NCBI GenBank assembly: GCA_023264315.1
Contig: JALQST010000171.1
Location: 1-6,781 of the forward strand
DNA from: Nodosilinea sp. BSH.14
GTDB lineage: Bacteria > Cyanobacteriota > Cyanobacteriia > Phormidesmidales > Phormidesmidaceae
DNA length: 6,781 nt
Direction: 5' to 3'
The notes below the pieces were generated by a model, which ran no database searches, was not told the origin of the DNA, and was given only the letters and a program-made list of their open reading frames with translations. Shown here one piece after another: positions 1 through 6,534 of this stretch. Positions within the stretch are counted from its first letter, which is position 1; each line of letters starts with the position of its first letter. Made by a program: the position numbers and the translations under genes.

Positions 1-848
1 ACAAAGCGAGTTTGCTCGTCGATAAAGCCTTCGTAATCGACCTCGGCCCCCTGCTGATTGAGCGCCGCTTGGATGGCGCGGATGCAGCGGGCGGTTTCCA
101 CAATGCCCATGGGGGTGATGGTGACGCAGGGCATCCCGAATTCGGTGTGTAGGTACTCGGCAGTGAGGCCGCCCACTTCTCGGTAGGGCACCAGGTTAAA
201 CCAGGCGCGAGACAGGGTTTGGATGTCGTGGACGGACGCGCCATCGGGCATCACCAGGTTGACCTCAATGCCGAGCTGCGCCATCAGGGTGCGCAGTTCG
301 CGGCAGTCGTGGTTGTTGTGGAAGCCTAGGGTCGTGAGGCCAATGATGTTGACCGAGGGCTTTTCGGTTTTGCCCTGGGGTAGGGTGCCCTGTTTGCGGG
401 CCTTTTCGGTATAAAACTGGACGATCTGTTGCAGGGTGCGATCCGCCGCTTGCAGTTCGTTGACGCGGTAGTGGTTCACATCCGCCAGCAGTACGTCGCC
501 CTTGGCATCTAGGCTGGCCCGCTGCACAAAGTTGGCCAAGTCCTCCTGCAAAATGCTGGAGGTGCAGGTGGGGGTGAGCACAATCAGGTCGGGGCGTTCT
601 TCCTGGTCTTTGCGGACGATGTTCTCGACCACCTTTTCCTGGGAGCCTCGCGCCAACACGTTGCGATCCACGATGCTGGCGGTGACGGGGGTAAAGTCCC
701 GCTCTCGCTCTAGCATGGAACGCATCACATTAAAGTAATCGTCCCCAAGGGGGGCGTGCATGATGGCATGCACATTTTTGAAGGAACTGGCGATACGCAG
801 GGTGCCAATGTGGGCGGGGCCAGCGTACATCCAATAGGCCAGTTTCAT
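1..848 (-). CDS. chlB: Light-independent protochlorophyllide reductase subunit B (ChlB), 3' part missing at window edge
   Basis: ChlB pairs with ChlN as the catalytic NB component of dark-operative protochlorophyllide oxidoreductase. This nitrogenase-like enzyme reduces ring D of protochlorophyllide without light, using electrons from ChlL. Read on the minus strand from 848, the frame is open for 282 codons and begins MKLAYWMYAGPAHIGTLRIA, which I recognise as the ChlB N-terminus. Asp36, in the APLGDDYF stretch, is at the place where the family supplies the unusual aspartate ligand of the NB [4Fe-4S] cluster. An Asp at 277 (FIDEQTRF) may be the family's catalytic acid, but I am less sure of that numbering. 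The family is about 500 residues, so roughly 45% is beyond the left edge. No frameshift or stop is seen. An AGGAG lies 9 bases before the ATG. The upstream gene on the same strand ends 197 bases away, so chlB probably has its own leader. ChlL and ChlN are not in the window. The enzyme family is oxygen-sensitive. Confidence 0.97.
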   Translation of the reverse strand, partial: MKLAYWMYAGPAHIGTLRIASSFKNVHAIMHAPLGDDYFNVMRSMLERERDFTPVTASIVDRNVLARGSQEKVVENIVRKDQEERPDLIVLTPTCTSSILQEDLANFVQRASLDAKGDVLLADVNHYRVNELQAADRTLQQIVQFYTEKARKQGTLPQGKTEKPSVNIIGLTTLGFHNNHDCRELRTLMAQLGIEVNLVMPDGASVHDIQTLSRAWFNLVPYREVGGLTAEYLHTEFGMPCVTITPMGIVETARCIRAIQAALNQQGAEVDYEGFIDEQTRF

Positions 849-857
849 ACCGTGAGT

Positions 858-862
858 CTCCT
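858..862 (-). promoter_or_regulatory. Ribosome binding site of chlB
   Basis: On the minus strand this reads AGGAG, with nine bases between it and the ATG at 848. It fixes the chlB start, which also agrees with the conserved N-terminus of the family. Confidence 0.8.
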
Positions 863-930
863 GGGTGGCAGTGGTCAGCGTGAGTTTGCCGAAACACCCT
901 GAACGCGCCAGCCCTATCAACCATTGGCAT

Positions 931-954
931 AGGCTCCATTGTCGGCAATGGCCT
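931..954 (-). promoter_or_regulatory. Hairpin in the chlB leader region
   Basis: CCATTG (936-941) and CAATGG (946-951) pair perfectly around a four-base loop. AGG and CCT on the outside add three more pairs across a two-base bulge. The structure lies about 80 bases before the chlB start, inside the 197-base gap after the upstream gene. A further CCATTG copy at 921-926 could compete for the same arm. No T-run follows it, so it is not an obvious intrinsic terminator. A role in the chlB 5' leader is inference only. Confidence 0.3.
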
Positions 955-1045
955 GGGGAATTGGATCGCAGCGAGAGAATTCTTAATCAAGCGGCCATCT
1001 AAGATCATGTAGATCAAAAGCCCCCTCTACGGATGCCCCCAAGCC

Positions 1046-2362
1046 CTATCGCGACCCGAGGTGAGAGAGGTCGAGGGTACCCAGGTTGAGGCTGAGGGCA
1101 ATGTTGACGTTTTCCAAGACCTTCACCAACCAATCTACCGCGTCGCTGGAGGCGGTTTCGTAGTGGTTGAACAGGATAGAGAAGCGTCGGTCAAGGAAGG
1201 GCTTTACCTTTTGGCAAACCAACAATACCCGCAGCAGCAGCCCCGTGGTGTTGATGGGGCCGAGGTTATTAATCAGATCGATAAAGACGTAGTGCTGTTT
1301 GCCAACGGAGGGATCCACCACCAGGAGGTTGAATAGGTTGCTGCATGTGCGCACCCGCAGAAAATCATCCACGGGTTTGTTGTCGCTATCGGAGAAGGTG
1401 CTGAAGAGGTGGTCGTGCAGCAGGCTCTTAAACTGGCGCCGGGCATAGCCCGCATCCACATCCGCCATGATGTAGTCGAACAGGTCGGCCTTGAAATCTC
1501 GGAAATTGCCGCCCTGGATCTGGTTGGTGAGGAACCGCTGGGCCGTGTCTCGATAGCTGGGGGGCTGGCCAATATCTCGATGGCGGGCAAACTGCTTCAG
1601 GGATGTCACCAATTCTCGGTCATTCAGTAGGGTGGGGTTTTGAATCACCCGCAGCCGATCTATGGCCTGGGTTTGCCCCAGGCGGTAAAGCTGCCTCTGT
1701 CGCATTCGATAGGTGACGTAGTAGGACAGGTCTACCTCAAACTGATGCTGGGCCTCGACCTGCATGGCGCGGACAATTTTCTGGTGCTGCGGATCGCTGT
1801 CCTCGGTTACAAGGCAGTGTTCATAGAGGTAGGGGTAGCGGTTAATCAGGGTGCCCAGGGGAACGGTGAGGTTGGTGGCGGGGGCGGCGGTTTTGGCCTT
1901 GGCGGATTGGCGGGCTTCAATAATGCAGGCTAGGCGGCGCAGGGCGAGGTATTGCTCGGTTTCCCGGAACTCCTTCGCGGCCTGCCGAATGCGACGCATG
2001 GATCGGGATCGGGCCATCTCGGCCACCCGGCTGGTAGGGGTGGGATTGGTGTCAAATAGGTTAACCAGGTTGAGAATAGCGGACTGAAATTGGGGGTGGG
2101 TTTGCCAACGGTTGATCAGGATATGGCAGCAGCGATTGAGGATGAAGCGAAAGTATTCCTCAATGTCGGGGTACGCCAAAATATTGTCGAGGGCCACAAT
2201 CACCTCGCGATCCGGGTAGCCAAACCCATCGATAAAGAGGGACTGAAACCGCTCGACGAGCACTTCCGGCGTTTCGGATCCAACACAACCGAGCAAATGG
2301 TTGTATAGGAACTCCTCATCGGCTGTAGAGACGCGGTGATTATAGGTTGCTTTCGTTTTCAC
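1046..2362 (-). CDS. Conserved cyanobacterial-type protein of unknown function, 438 residues
   Basis: I do not recognise a named family, though the N-terminal half (FIDGFGYPDREVIVALDN and FRFILNRCCHILINRWQ at about 43-87) resembles hypothetical proteins I associate with filamentous cyanobacteria. The protein appears soluble and mainly helical. It has no signal peptide and no convincing membrane segment. Residues 112-150 form a basic, charged helix rich in Arg. A low-complexity Lys/Ala/Thr linker at about 152-166 separates an N-terminal from a C-terminal region. The latter is again helical, with a hydrophobic stretch at about 356-395. No nucleotide-binding, zinc or catalytic motif is visible. 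The start is GTG. No ATG occurs in frame before residue 115, and a GGGCGG-type sequence about seven bases upstream could serve as a weak ribosome binding site. It reads toward chlB on the same strand, 197 bases away, and co-transcription is possible but not shown. Codon use matches its neighbours, so it looks resident. Confidence 0.85.
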   Translation of the reverse strand: MKTKATYNHRVSTADEEFLYNHLLGCVGSETPEVLVERFQSLFIDGFGYPDREVIVALDNILAYPDIEEYFRFILNRCCHILINRWQTHPQFQSAILNLVNLFDTNPTPTSRVAEMARSRSMRRIRQAAKEFRETEQYLALRRLACIIEARQSAKAKTAAPATNLTVPLGTLINRYPYLYEHCLVTEDSDPQHQKIVRAMQVEAQHQFEVDLSYYVTYRMRQRQLYRLGQTQAIDRLRVIQNPTLLNDRELVTSLKQFARHRDIGQPPSYRDTAQRFLTNQIQGGNFRDFKADLFDYIMADVDAGYARRQFKSLLHDHLFSTFSDSDNKPVDDFLRVRTCSNLFNLLVVDPSVGKQHYVFIDLINNLGPINTTGLLLRVLLVCQKVKPFLDRRFSILFNHYETASSDAVDWLVKVLENVNIALSLNLGTLDLSHLGSR

Positions 2363-2457
2363 AGGTTTACCGCCCTTGCCTGGGGATGATGACCCTGATG
2401 GGGTTCTGGGAAAAGAGGACTATGGATCCGTCGTGGGAAGTAGCCGAGTCGTGGAAT

Positions 2458-2463
2458 AGGAGG
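2458..2463 (+). promoter_or_regulatory. Perfect Shine-Dalgarno before a 49-codon frame
   Basis: AGGAGG stands exactly seven bases before the ATG at 2471. It is the strongest ribosome binding site in the window. murF and the two downstream plus-strand genes have nothing comparable. Confidence 0.55.
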
Positions 2464-2470
2464 GGGAACA

Positions 2471-2620
2471 ATGAACCAGATGCACAGGATGGTCTTAGCA
2501 GCCTCTAACTCTATCTCAACGGAAATAAAGGAGATAGTGCGTCAGTTTTTACACCAGATCACACAGGATAGGGGGTTGGGGGATTCCGTATTTTTTCGAG
2601 CTTCTCCCGTCCTTCGGTAA
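2471..2620 (+). CDS. Possible small protein, 49 residues, unknown function
   Basis: An ATG frame of 49 codons ending in TAA sits in the gap between the divergent 438-residue gene and murF, behind an ideal AGGAGG. The product starts MNQMHRMVLAASNSISTEIK. Residues about 13-33 could form an amphipathic helix with Ile, Val, Phe and Leu at i, i+3/4 spacing (I15, I19, I22, V23, F26, L27, I30). The C-terminal third (RGLGDSVFFRASPVLR) is basic and less structured. No signal peptide, cysteine motif or named family is apparent. Against it, third codon positions are not GC-rich as in the neighbouring genes, so coding statistics do not help. It could be a regulatory small protein, a leader peptide upstream of murF (its stop is about 270 bases before murF), or a chance frame. 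The ribosome binding site is the main argument. Confidence 0.45.
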   Translation: MNQMHRMVLAASNSISTEIKEIVRQFLHQITQDRGLGDSVFFRASPVLR

Positions 2621-2892
2621 AAATTGAGTTAAGGCGAGGGGTAGACGTGGTGAATCCTCCGTAGGTTCCCTAGGTCGTTCCCGCGTCTTTTGCTCATTTT
2701 GACGTTCTCGGTCAGTCTAACCGCGTCCCAAACTTCATTACAATCGTTCTATTCGTTTCTACGGACGGAAAACCACAAATTTGCGCAAAAGATCATGATA
2801 ACTTTACAGGGAATCCGCTTTCCTGACCCGTCATGGGAAGCACAGCATTTTGGCGAGGATCCCCCTTGAACTCGGCATCTAACGCATCAACC
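2621..2892 (+). other. Non-coding leader region before murF
   Basis: About 270 bases of lower GC than the flanking genes. I see no gene here and no riboswitch I recognise. It contains a TACAAT -10-like element (2739-2744), a perfect ten-base palindrome TTTGCGCAAA (2780-2789) closely followed by ATCATGAT, and a CCTAGG palindrome. The last 60 bases could be translated if murF began at the upstream ATG at 2833. Confidence 0.5.
2739..2744 (+). promoter_or_regulatory. Candidate -10 element for murF (TACAAT)
   Basis: TACAAT differs from the sigma-70 consensus by one base. No good -35 is found 16-18 bases upstream: a TTGACG at 2699-2704 is 34 bases away, which is too far. The element could belong to a -10-dependent promoter with a leader of roughly 140 bases. 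Support is weak. Confidence 0.25.
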
Positions 2893-4254
2893 ATGATTTC
2901 CGTGGGCCGCCTAGCAGAAACCTTAGAGGCTCCCCTGGAACATTTACCGATAAATACTCAGGACAAGTCCGTATTCAGCATCACGACCGATACCCGTGAT
3001 CTACGGCAAGGAGCGCTGTTTGTGGCCCTAGAGGGGGATCGGTTTGACGGCCATGACTTTCTAGATGCGGCCATGGCCCAGGGAGCAGTGGCGGTGGTGG
3101 TGCGGGCGGATCGGGTGCGGGCGGATCTCCCCTGCCTGGCCGTGCCCGATACCCTAGCGGCCTACCAGCGCCTCGGCCAGTGGTGGCGCAGTCAGCAGCG
3201 GGCACAGATCGTGGCGGTGACGGGATCCGTCGGCAAAACCACCACCAAGGAATTGATCGCCGCTGCCCTGGGCACCCAGGGGTTAGTGCTCAAGACCCAG
3301 GCCAACTATAACAATGACATCGGCGTTCCAAAGACCCTGCTGCAACTTCAGAACCACCACGACTTTGGCGTGATTGAAATGGGGATGCGGGGGCCAGGGG
3401 AAATTGCGGTGCTGGCCCGGGTGGCCCAGCCCGATGTGGCGGTGATCACCAACGTGGGGACGGCCCACATTGGTCGCCTGGGCTCGGAACAGGCCATTGC
3501 CAACGCTAAGTGTGAACTGCTGGCGGAGCTGCCTCCCCCGGGGATCGCTGTCCTCAACCACGACAACGCCCGCCTGATGGCCACGGCGGCGGCGGTGTGG
3601 CCCGGTCTTACCCTCACCTTTGGCCTAGAGGGGGGCGATGTGCGGGGCATCCTGCGCGATGGCGACATTGTGGAGGTTGATGGGGTGGCGCTGCCCCTGC
3701 CCCTGCCGGGACGCCATAATGCCCTCAACCTGCTGGCGGCGGTGGCGGTCATGCAGGCGCTGGATCTAGATTGGCGGGGGCTGCAACAGGGCATCATGGT
3801 TGATCTGCCCCAGGGCCGCGCCCGAAAAATTGACCTCGGCAACGACAGGATGCTCCTGGATGAAACCTACAACGCCGGGTTTGAATCCATGACCGCCGCC
3901 CTGCACCTGCTGGCGGAAACCCCCGGCCAGCGACATTTTGCCGTGCTGGGCACCATGAAGGAACTGGGGGATCAGTCCGTGGCTCTCCATCGGCGGGTAG
4001 GGGAAACCGTGCAACACCTCAAGCTCGATGGCCTGCTAACCCTGGCCGACCCGGCGGCAGCCCAGGCTCTCGCGGCGGGGGCTGAGGGCATCCCAACCCA
4101 GGCCTTCACCGACCATGACACCCTGACCACCCACCTACAAGCCCTGCTGCAACCGGGGGATCGCGTGCTGCTGAAGGCCTCCCGTTCCGTGGCCCTAGAC
4201 CGCGTGGTATCGGCCCTGACAGCGGCCACCGTCACCGCTCCTAGCCACCCCTAA
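2893..4254 (+). CDS. murF: UDP-N-acetylmuramoyl-tripeptide--D-alanyl-D-alanine ligase (MurF)
   Basis: MurF uses ATP to join D-Ala-D-Ala to UDP-MurNAc-tripeptide in the cytoplasm, the last soluble step of peptidoglycan precursor synthesis. From Met at 2893 the protein has 453 residues (E. coli MurF has 452). Motifs appear in the Mur ligase order. The N-terminal substrate domain has TDTRDLRQGALFVALEGDRF at about 32-51. The P-loop is TGSVGKTTT at 110-118. NYNNDIGVP follows at about 138-146, then EMGMRGPGEI at about 162-171 and TNVGTAHIG at 186-194. AKCE carries the lysine (K206) that is carbamylated in this family. GRHNALN lies at about 273-279, DETYNA at 323-328 and LGTMKELG at 352-359. LLKASRS near 428 matches the C-terminal KGSR region. 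An upstream in-frame ATG at 2833 would add 20 residues that look unlike the family. Neither start has a clear ribosome binding site, so I prefer 2893. The gene is convergent with the prepilin peptidase gene, and the stops overlap by four bases. Confidence 0.96.
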   Translation: MISVGRLAETLEAPLEHLPINTQDKSVFSITTDTRDLRQGALFVALEGDRFDGHDFLDAAMAQGAVAVVVRADRVRADLPCLAVPDTLAAYQRLGQWWRSQQRAQIVAVTGSVGKTTTKELIAAALGTQGLVLKTQANYNNDIGVPKTLLQLQNHHDFGVIEMGMRGPGEIAVLARVAQPDVAVITNVGTAHIGRLGSEQAIANAKCELLAELPPPGIAVLNHDNARLMATAAAVWPGLTLTFGLEGGDVRGILRDGDIVEVDGVALPLPLPGRHNALNLLAAVAVMQALDLDWRGLQQGIMVDLPQGRARKIDLGNDRMLLDETYNAGFESMTAALHLLAETPGQRHFAVLGTMKELGDQSVALHRRVGETVQHLKLDGLLTLADPAAAQALAAGAEGIPTQAFTDHDTLTTHLQALLQPGDRVLLKASRSVALDRVVSALTAATVTAPSHP

Positions 4255-5063
4255 ATCCCCGGTAAGAAAACCGCCCGATAGGCGTTCATCAGTGCCGCCC
4301 CCCAGAACACCGTGAGGACAGATCCGAGGGCCAGGAAAGGGCCAAAGGGGAGCGGCTGAGGGCGACGCATCCAGCCCAGGGCTATCGCGCCGCCCCCGAC
4401 GACGGCTCCCAGCAGACAAGCCAAAAACCCGCTCAGCAGCACCCCCGGCCAGCCCAGCCATGCCCCCAGCATGGCCGCTAGTTTGGCATCGCCGCCGCCC
4501 ATGGCGGTTTGCCCCAGGGCCAGGGAGGCCACCAGGGTGATGATCTCAAACACCCAGAGACCCACCACCATGCCGAGGACACCGTTCATCCACCCGACGA
4601 CAGCGGCCTGCCAAGCCCCGGTGTTCACCAGGGGAATGACCGCCTGGGCCACCAGCCCCAACACCAGGCCACTTTGGGTGAGGGGGTTAGGCAGGGTGAG
4701 GGTATCGACATCAATGAAGGCGAGGGCCACCAGCCAGCTCAGCAGCGCCCAGTAGGCTGGGGTGATCCAGGCCACCCCCCACTGCAAAAAGGTGGCTAGG
4801 AATAGGGCAGCGGTGAGGGCTTCGATCAAGGGATACCGCATCGTGATGGGAGCCCGACAGTAGCGGCATTTTCCGCGCAGCCACAGCCAGCCCAGGATAG
4901 GCACATTGTCGTAGGGTTGGAGGGATGTGTGGCACTTCGGACAGCGGGAGGGCGGATGCAGCAACGACAGCCCTGCTGGCAAACGATAGATCACCACATT
5001 GAGGAAGCTTCCGACCGCCGCCCCCAGCATTAACACCAGCCCCCCGATCACCAGGTTCTCCAT
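4251..5063 (-). CDS. pilD: Type IV prepilin leader peptidase / N-methyltransferase (PilD, TFPP family)
   Basis: PilD cuts the leader from type IV prepilins at the inner membrane and methylates the new N-terminal residue, which pilus assembly requires. In cyanobacteria this serves motility and DNA uptake. The 270 residues include GSFLNVVIYRLP at 18-29, the cytoplasmic zinc-type cysteines C41-x2-C44 and C66-x2-C69, and both parts of the GxGD aspartyl protease site. These parts are FIDVDTLTLPN (D118, D120) and MGGGDAKLAAMLGAWLGW (D192). The terminal LPFGPFLALG motif follows at about 238-247. The rest is a series of about seven to eight hydrophobic membrane segments. Length and motif order are normal for a complete bifunctional enzyme. 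The ATG at 5063 gives the usual short hydrophobic N-terminus. The preceding purine run GAGAGAGA is only a modest ribosome binding site. No pilin or pil assembly gene is nearby. The gene faces murF and diverges from the 239-residue gene. Confidence 0.95.
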   Translation of the reverse strand: MENLVIGGLVLMLGAAVGSFLNVVIYRLPAGLSLLHPPSRCPKCHTSLQPYDNVPILGWLWLRGKCRYCRAPITMRYPLIEALTAALFLATFLQWGVAWITPAYWALLSWLVALAFIDVDTLTLPNPLTQSGLVLGLVAQAVIPLVNTGAWQAAVVGWMNGVLGMVVGLWVFEIITLVASLALGQTAMGGGDAKLAAMLGAWLGWPGVLLSGFLACLLGAVVGGGAIALGWMRRPQPLPFGPFLALGSVLTVFWGAALMNAYRAVFLPGI

Positions 5064-5096
5064 TGGGTTCTCTCTCTACCGTGCCCAGGCTGTTTC

Positions 5097-5102
5097 ACTA
5101 TA
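5097..5102 (-). promoter_or_regulatory. Candidate -10 element for pilD (TATAGT)
   Basis: On the minus strand this reads TATAGT, one base from consensus, 33 bases before the pilD ATG. There is no recognisable -35 at the right spacing. It lies in the 117-base gap between pilD and the divergent plus-strand gene, where both promoters would be expected. Confidence 0.35.
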
Positions 5103-5180
5103 CCGCCCTGATTCGGTCCCGGAGCGACCCAGACGAGGCCCCAGGGGCAGGACGGATTCGCTACCATAGGTCTTGAACTG

Positions 5181-5900
5181 ATGAGAACATCCATGAAGGT
5201 CAAGCCTGTCGTCATCGTGGGAACGGTCATCTTGGTGGGGCTGGCGGCGGGGGCCGGAGCCGGAGCGGCCTACTATTGGCGGCAGGCCACCGCCCTGCCC
5301 CCGTCTATCCAGATGGCCGAGGCCACCCCCCCCGAGGCTACCCTCCCACGGCCCAACCCCACTGGCGAAGCCGTCCTGGCCCAAAAGCTGGCCACGGGGG
5401 ACGGGGTACGCCGTGAGGGCAACAACCGAGTGGCCATCACCCTTACCGAAGCCGAGATGAATCAGATCATTCTCGACGGTCTGGCCCAGGTACCCGAGGC
5501 TCAATCGTTGCTGCAATCGGCCCAGGGCATCACCACCACCATCCAGGGCGAGCGCGTACGGAGCGGCCTCACCCTCAACCCAGCGGACTTGCCCACCGAC
5601 AGCCTGCCCCCCCGAGCCCAACGCGCCCTCGGCATGGCCACGTTATTTGGCAACCAGTCCCTCTACGTCGGCCTTGAGGGCAGCCCCAGGGTAGACAATG
5701 GGCAACTGGTGCTGGGGAGCGATACCCAAATTCAGGTGGGGCGCATTAACCTCACCCTGGCCGACGTGGCGCGGATCACGGGCCTGGGGGCCGAGCAACT
5801 CAATCAGGTGGTCAAGGTCACACTGCCCCAAACAGGACTGACCCTCGACGGTCTAGAATTTTCCGAAGGAACGGCCATCCTACGCGGATCCCTGCCCTAG
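5181..5900 (+). CDS. Membrane-anchored protein of unknown function, 239 residues
   Basis: The N-terminus is a short basic segment (MRTSMKVK) followed by one hydrophobic, Gly/Ala-rich segment at about 9-31. This looks like an uncleaved signal anchor placing the rest outside the cytoplasmic membrane. Residues about 40-62 form a Pro-rich linker. The soluble part (about 63-239) has a helix at 88-101 (LTEAEMNQIILDGL) and then alternating hydrophobic strands. Examples are LYVGLEGSPRVDNGQLVLG and QIQVGRINLTLADVARI, ending in LTLDGLEFSEGTAILRG. The pattern of an N-terminal helix reading T-x-x-E-x-N followed by strands recalls YpmS-like (DUF2140) or LmeA-like (DUF2993) extracytoplasmic proteins, but I cannot confirm either. 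A second Met at residue 5 (5193) is an alternative start, and neither start has a strong ribosome binding site. It is divergent from pilD and 59 bases before the next plus-strand gene. Codon use is typical of the window. Confidence 0.85.
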   Translation: MRTSMKVKPVVIVGTVILVGLAAGAGAGAAYYWRQATALPPSIQMAEATPPEATLPRPNPTGEAVLAQKLATGDGVRREGNNRVAITLTEAEMNQIILDGLAQVPEAQSLLQSAQGITTTIQGERVRSGLTLNPADLPTDSLPPRAQRALGMATLFGNQSLYVGLEGSPRVDNGQLVLGSDTQIQVGRINLTLADVARITGLGAEQLNQVVKVTLPQTGLTLDGLEFSEGTAILRGSLP

Positions 5901-5959
5901 GGTTCCCCCATGCCGTAAGGTAAAAGCAAGGGACTATAGCGCTCGGATGGGCCGTGACA

Positions 5960-6469
5960 ATGAACTACCTTGTTGCCGTGTTGGACAATCGCCTGAAGGC
6001 GGAGGAAGCCTACGCCGCCTTGGAGGCGGCCAAGGTGCCCAAGGATAGCCTCGATATTCTGGGCCGAGGCTTTAAAACCGCCGACGAGTACGGCTTAATT
6101 GACCCCGCCGACCAAGCCTGGAAGCAAATTCGGCTGATGATGGTGTGGCTGGTGCCCTTTGGCTTTGGGGCGGGGCTGGTGTTTAATCTCATCACCGGGC
6201 TGGATACCTTCGCCTGGACAGGACGCCTGGGCAACCAGATGATCGGCGGCCTGCTGGGGGCCGGATCGGGGGCCATGGGAGCCTTTTTCATTGGCGGCGG
6301 CGTGGGCTTGGCGGTGGGCGGCGGCGATGCCCTGTCCTACCGCAACAGCCTGTCCGCCGGAAAATTCCTGGTGGTGGTGCGCGGCTCCGAAGCCTTGATT
6401 CGTCAGGCCACCCTCATCCTGCGGCGGTTTCGGCCTGAGGCCATTCAGGGCTACAGTGCCCGCGACTAG
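5960..6469 (+). CDS. Glycine-rich membrane protein with stress-protein-like split soluble domain, 169 residues
   Basis: I do not recognise a named gene. Residues 1-38 (MNYLVAVLDNRLKAEEAYAA and on to DILGRGF) form a strand-helix-strand unit resembling the start of GSP17M/YflT-type stress domains. Two hydrophobic stretches follow, at about 59-80 and 94-121. The second is very Gly-rich (GGLLGAGSGAMGAFFIGGGV), suggesting tightly packed membrane helices. After these, GKFLVVVRGSEALIRQATLILRR (134-156) supplies another strand-helix unit. The layout therefore looks like one small ferredoxin-like fold split by a membrane hairpin. That is inference from the pattern. ATG at 5960 is preferred over the in-frame GTG at 5954 because GGATGG (5945-5950) lies nine bases before the ATG and only three before the GTG. 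It follows the 239-residue gene by 59 bases, so the two may be co-transcribed. A stress-related role is possible but unproven. Confidence 0.85.
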   Translation: MNYLVAVLDNRLKAEEAYAALEAAKVPKDSLDILGRGFKTADEYGLIDPADQAWKQIRLMMVWLVPFGFGAGLVFNLITGLDTFAWTGRLGNQMIGGLLGAGSGAMGAFFIGGGVGLAVGGGDALSYRNSLSAGKFLVVVRGSEALIRQATLILRRFRPEAIQGYSARD

Positions 6470-6471
6470 CC

Positions 6472-6486
6472 CCCGACCCGACCCGA
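6472..6486 (+). repeat. Three tandem copies of CCCGA
   Basis: A five-base unit is repeated three times, starting two bases after the stop of the 169-residue gene. It may be a small slippage repeat. No function is visible. Confidence 0.5.
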
Positions 6487-6497
6487 CAAACAGGGTC

Positions 6498-6513
6498 TAG
6501 CCAGAAGTGGCTA
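6498..6513 (+). promoter_or_regulatory. Short perfect hairpin TAGCCA-GAAG-TGGCTA
   Basis: A six-base-pair stem with a GAAG loop follows the CCCGA repeats and overlaps a TACAAT -10-like element at 6512-6517. There is no T-run, so terminator function is doubtful. It could equally be an operator-like inverted repeat for the next gene. Confidence 0.3.
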
Positions 6514-6534
6514 CAATGGCGGCAGACCTCGATC

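Noticed and set aside
730..1017. 95-residue minus-strand frame overlapping the chlB start
   Set aside because: Its second half is chlB read in another frame and its first half is the leader. The chlB reading has the family sequence and the ribosome binding site.
1004..1020. FNR-like TTGAT sequence upstream of chlB on the minus strand
   Set aside because: The second half reads ATGAT rather than the ATCAA needed for a symmetric site, so it is not a credible FNR or CRP-type operator.
1061..2308. Several plus-strand frames opposite the 438-residue gene
   Set aside because: They are short, overlap one another, have no ribosome binding sites, and mirror the GC-rich codon use of the real gene.
2699..2744. 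TTGACG plus TACAAT as a full sigma-70 promoter for murF
   Set aside because: The elements are 34 bases apart, far outside the usual 16-18.
2833..2892. 20-residue N-terminal extension of MurF from the ATG at 2833
   Set aside because: No ribosome binding site, and the residues do not resemble MurF N-termini. The Met at 2893 gives the usual family length, although the longer start cannot be excluded.
3283..4017. Minus-strand frames inside murF, up to 164 residues
   Set aside because: Arg/Ser/Pro-rich shadows of murF, which carries the full Mur ligase motif set on the plus strand.
4471..4799. Plus-strand frames of 94-96 residues within pilD
   Set aside because: Low-complexity His/Pro/Thr-rich composition typical of antisense reading, whereas pilD is intact with all its motifs.
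5076..5621. 181-residue minus-strand frame opposite the 239-residue gene
   Set aside because: Gly/Arg-rich composition and no start signal. The plus frame has an anchor segment and a regular strand pattern.
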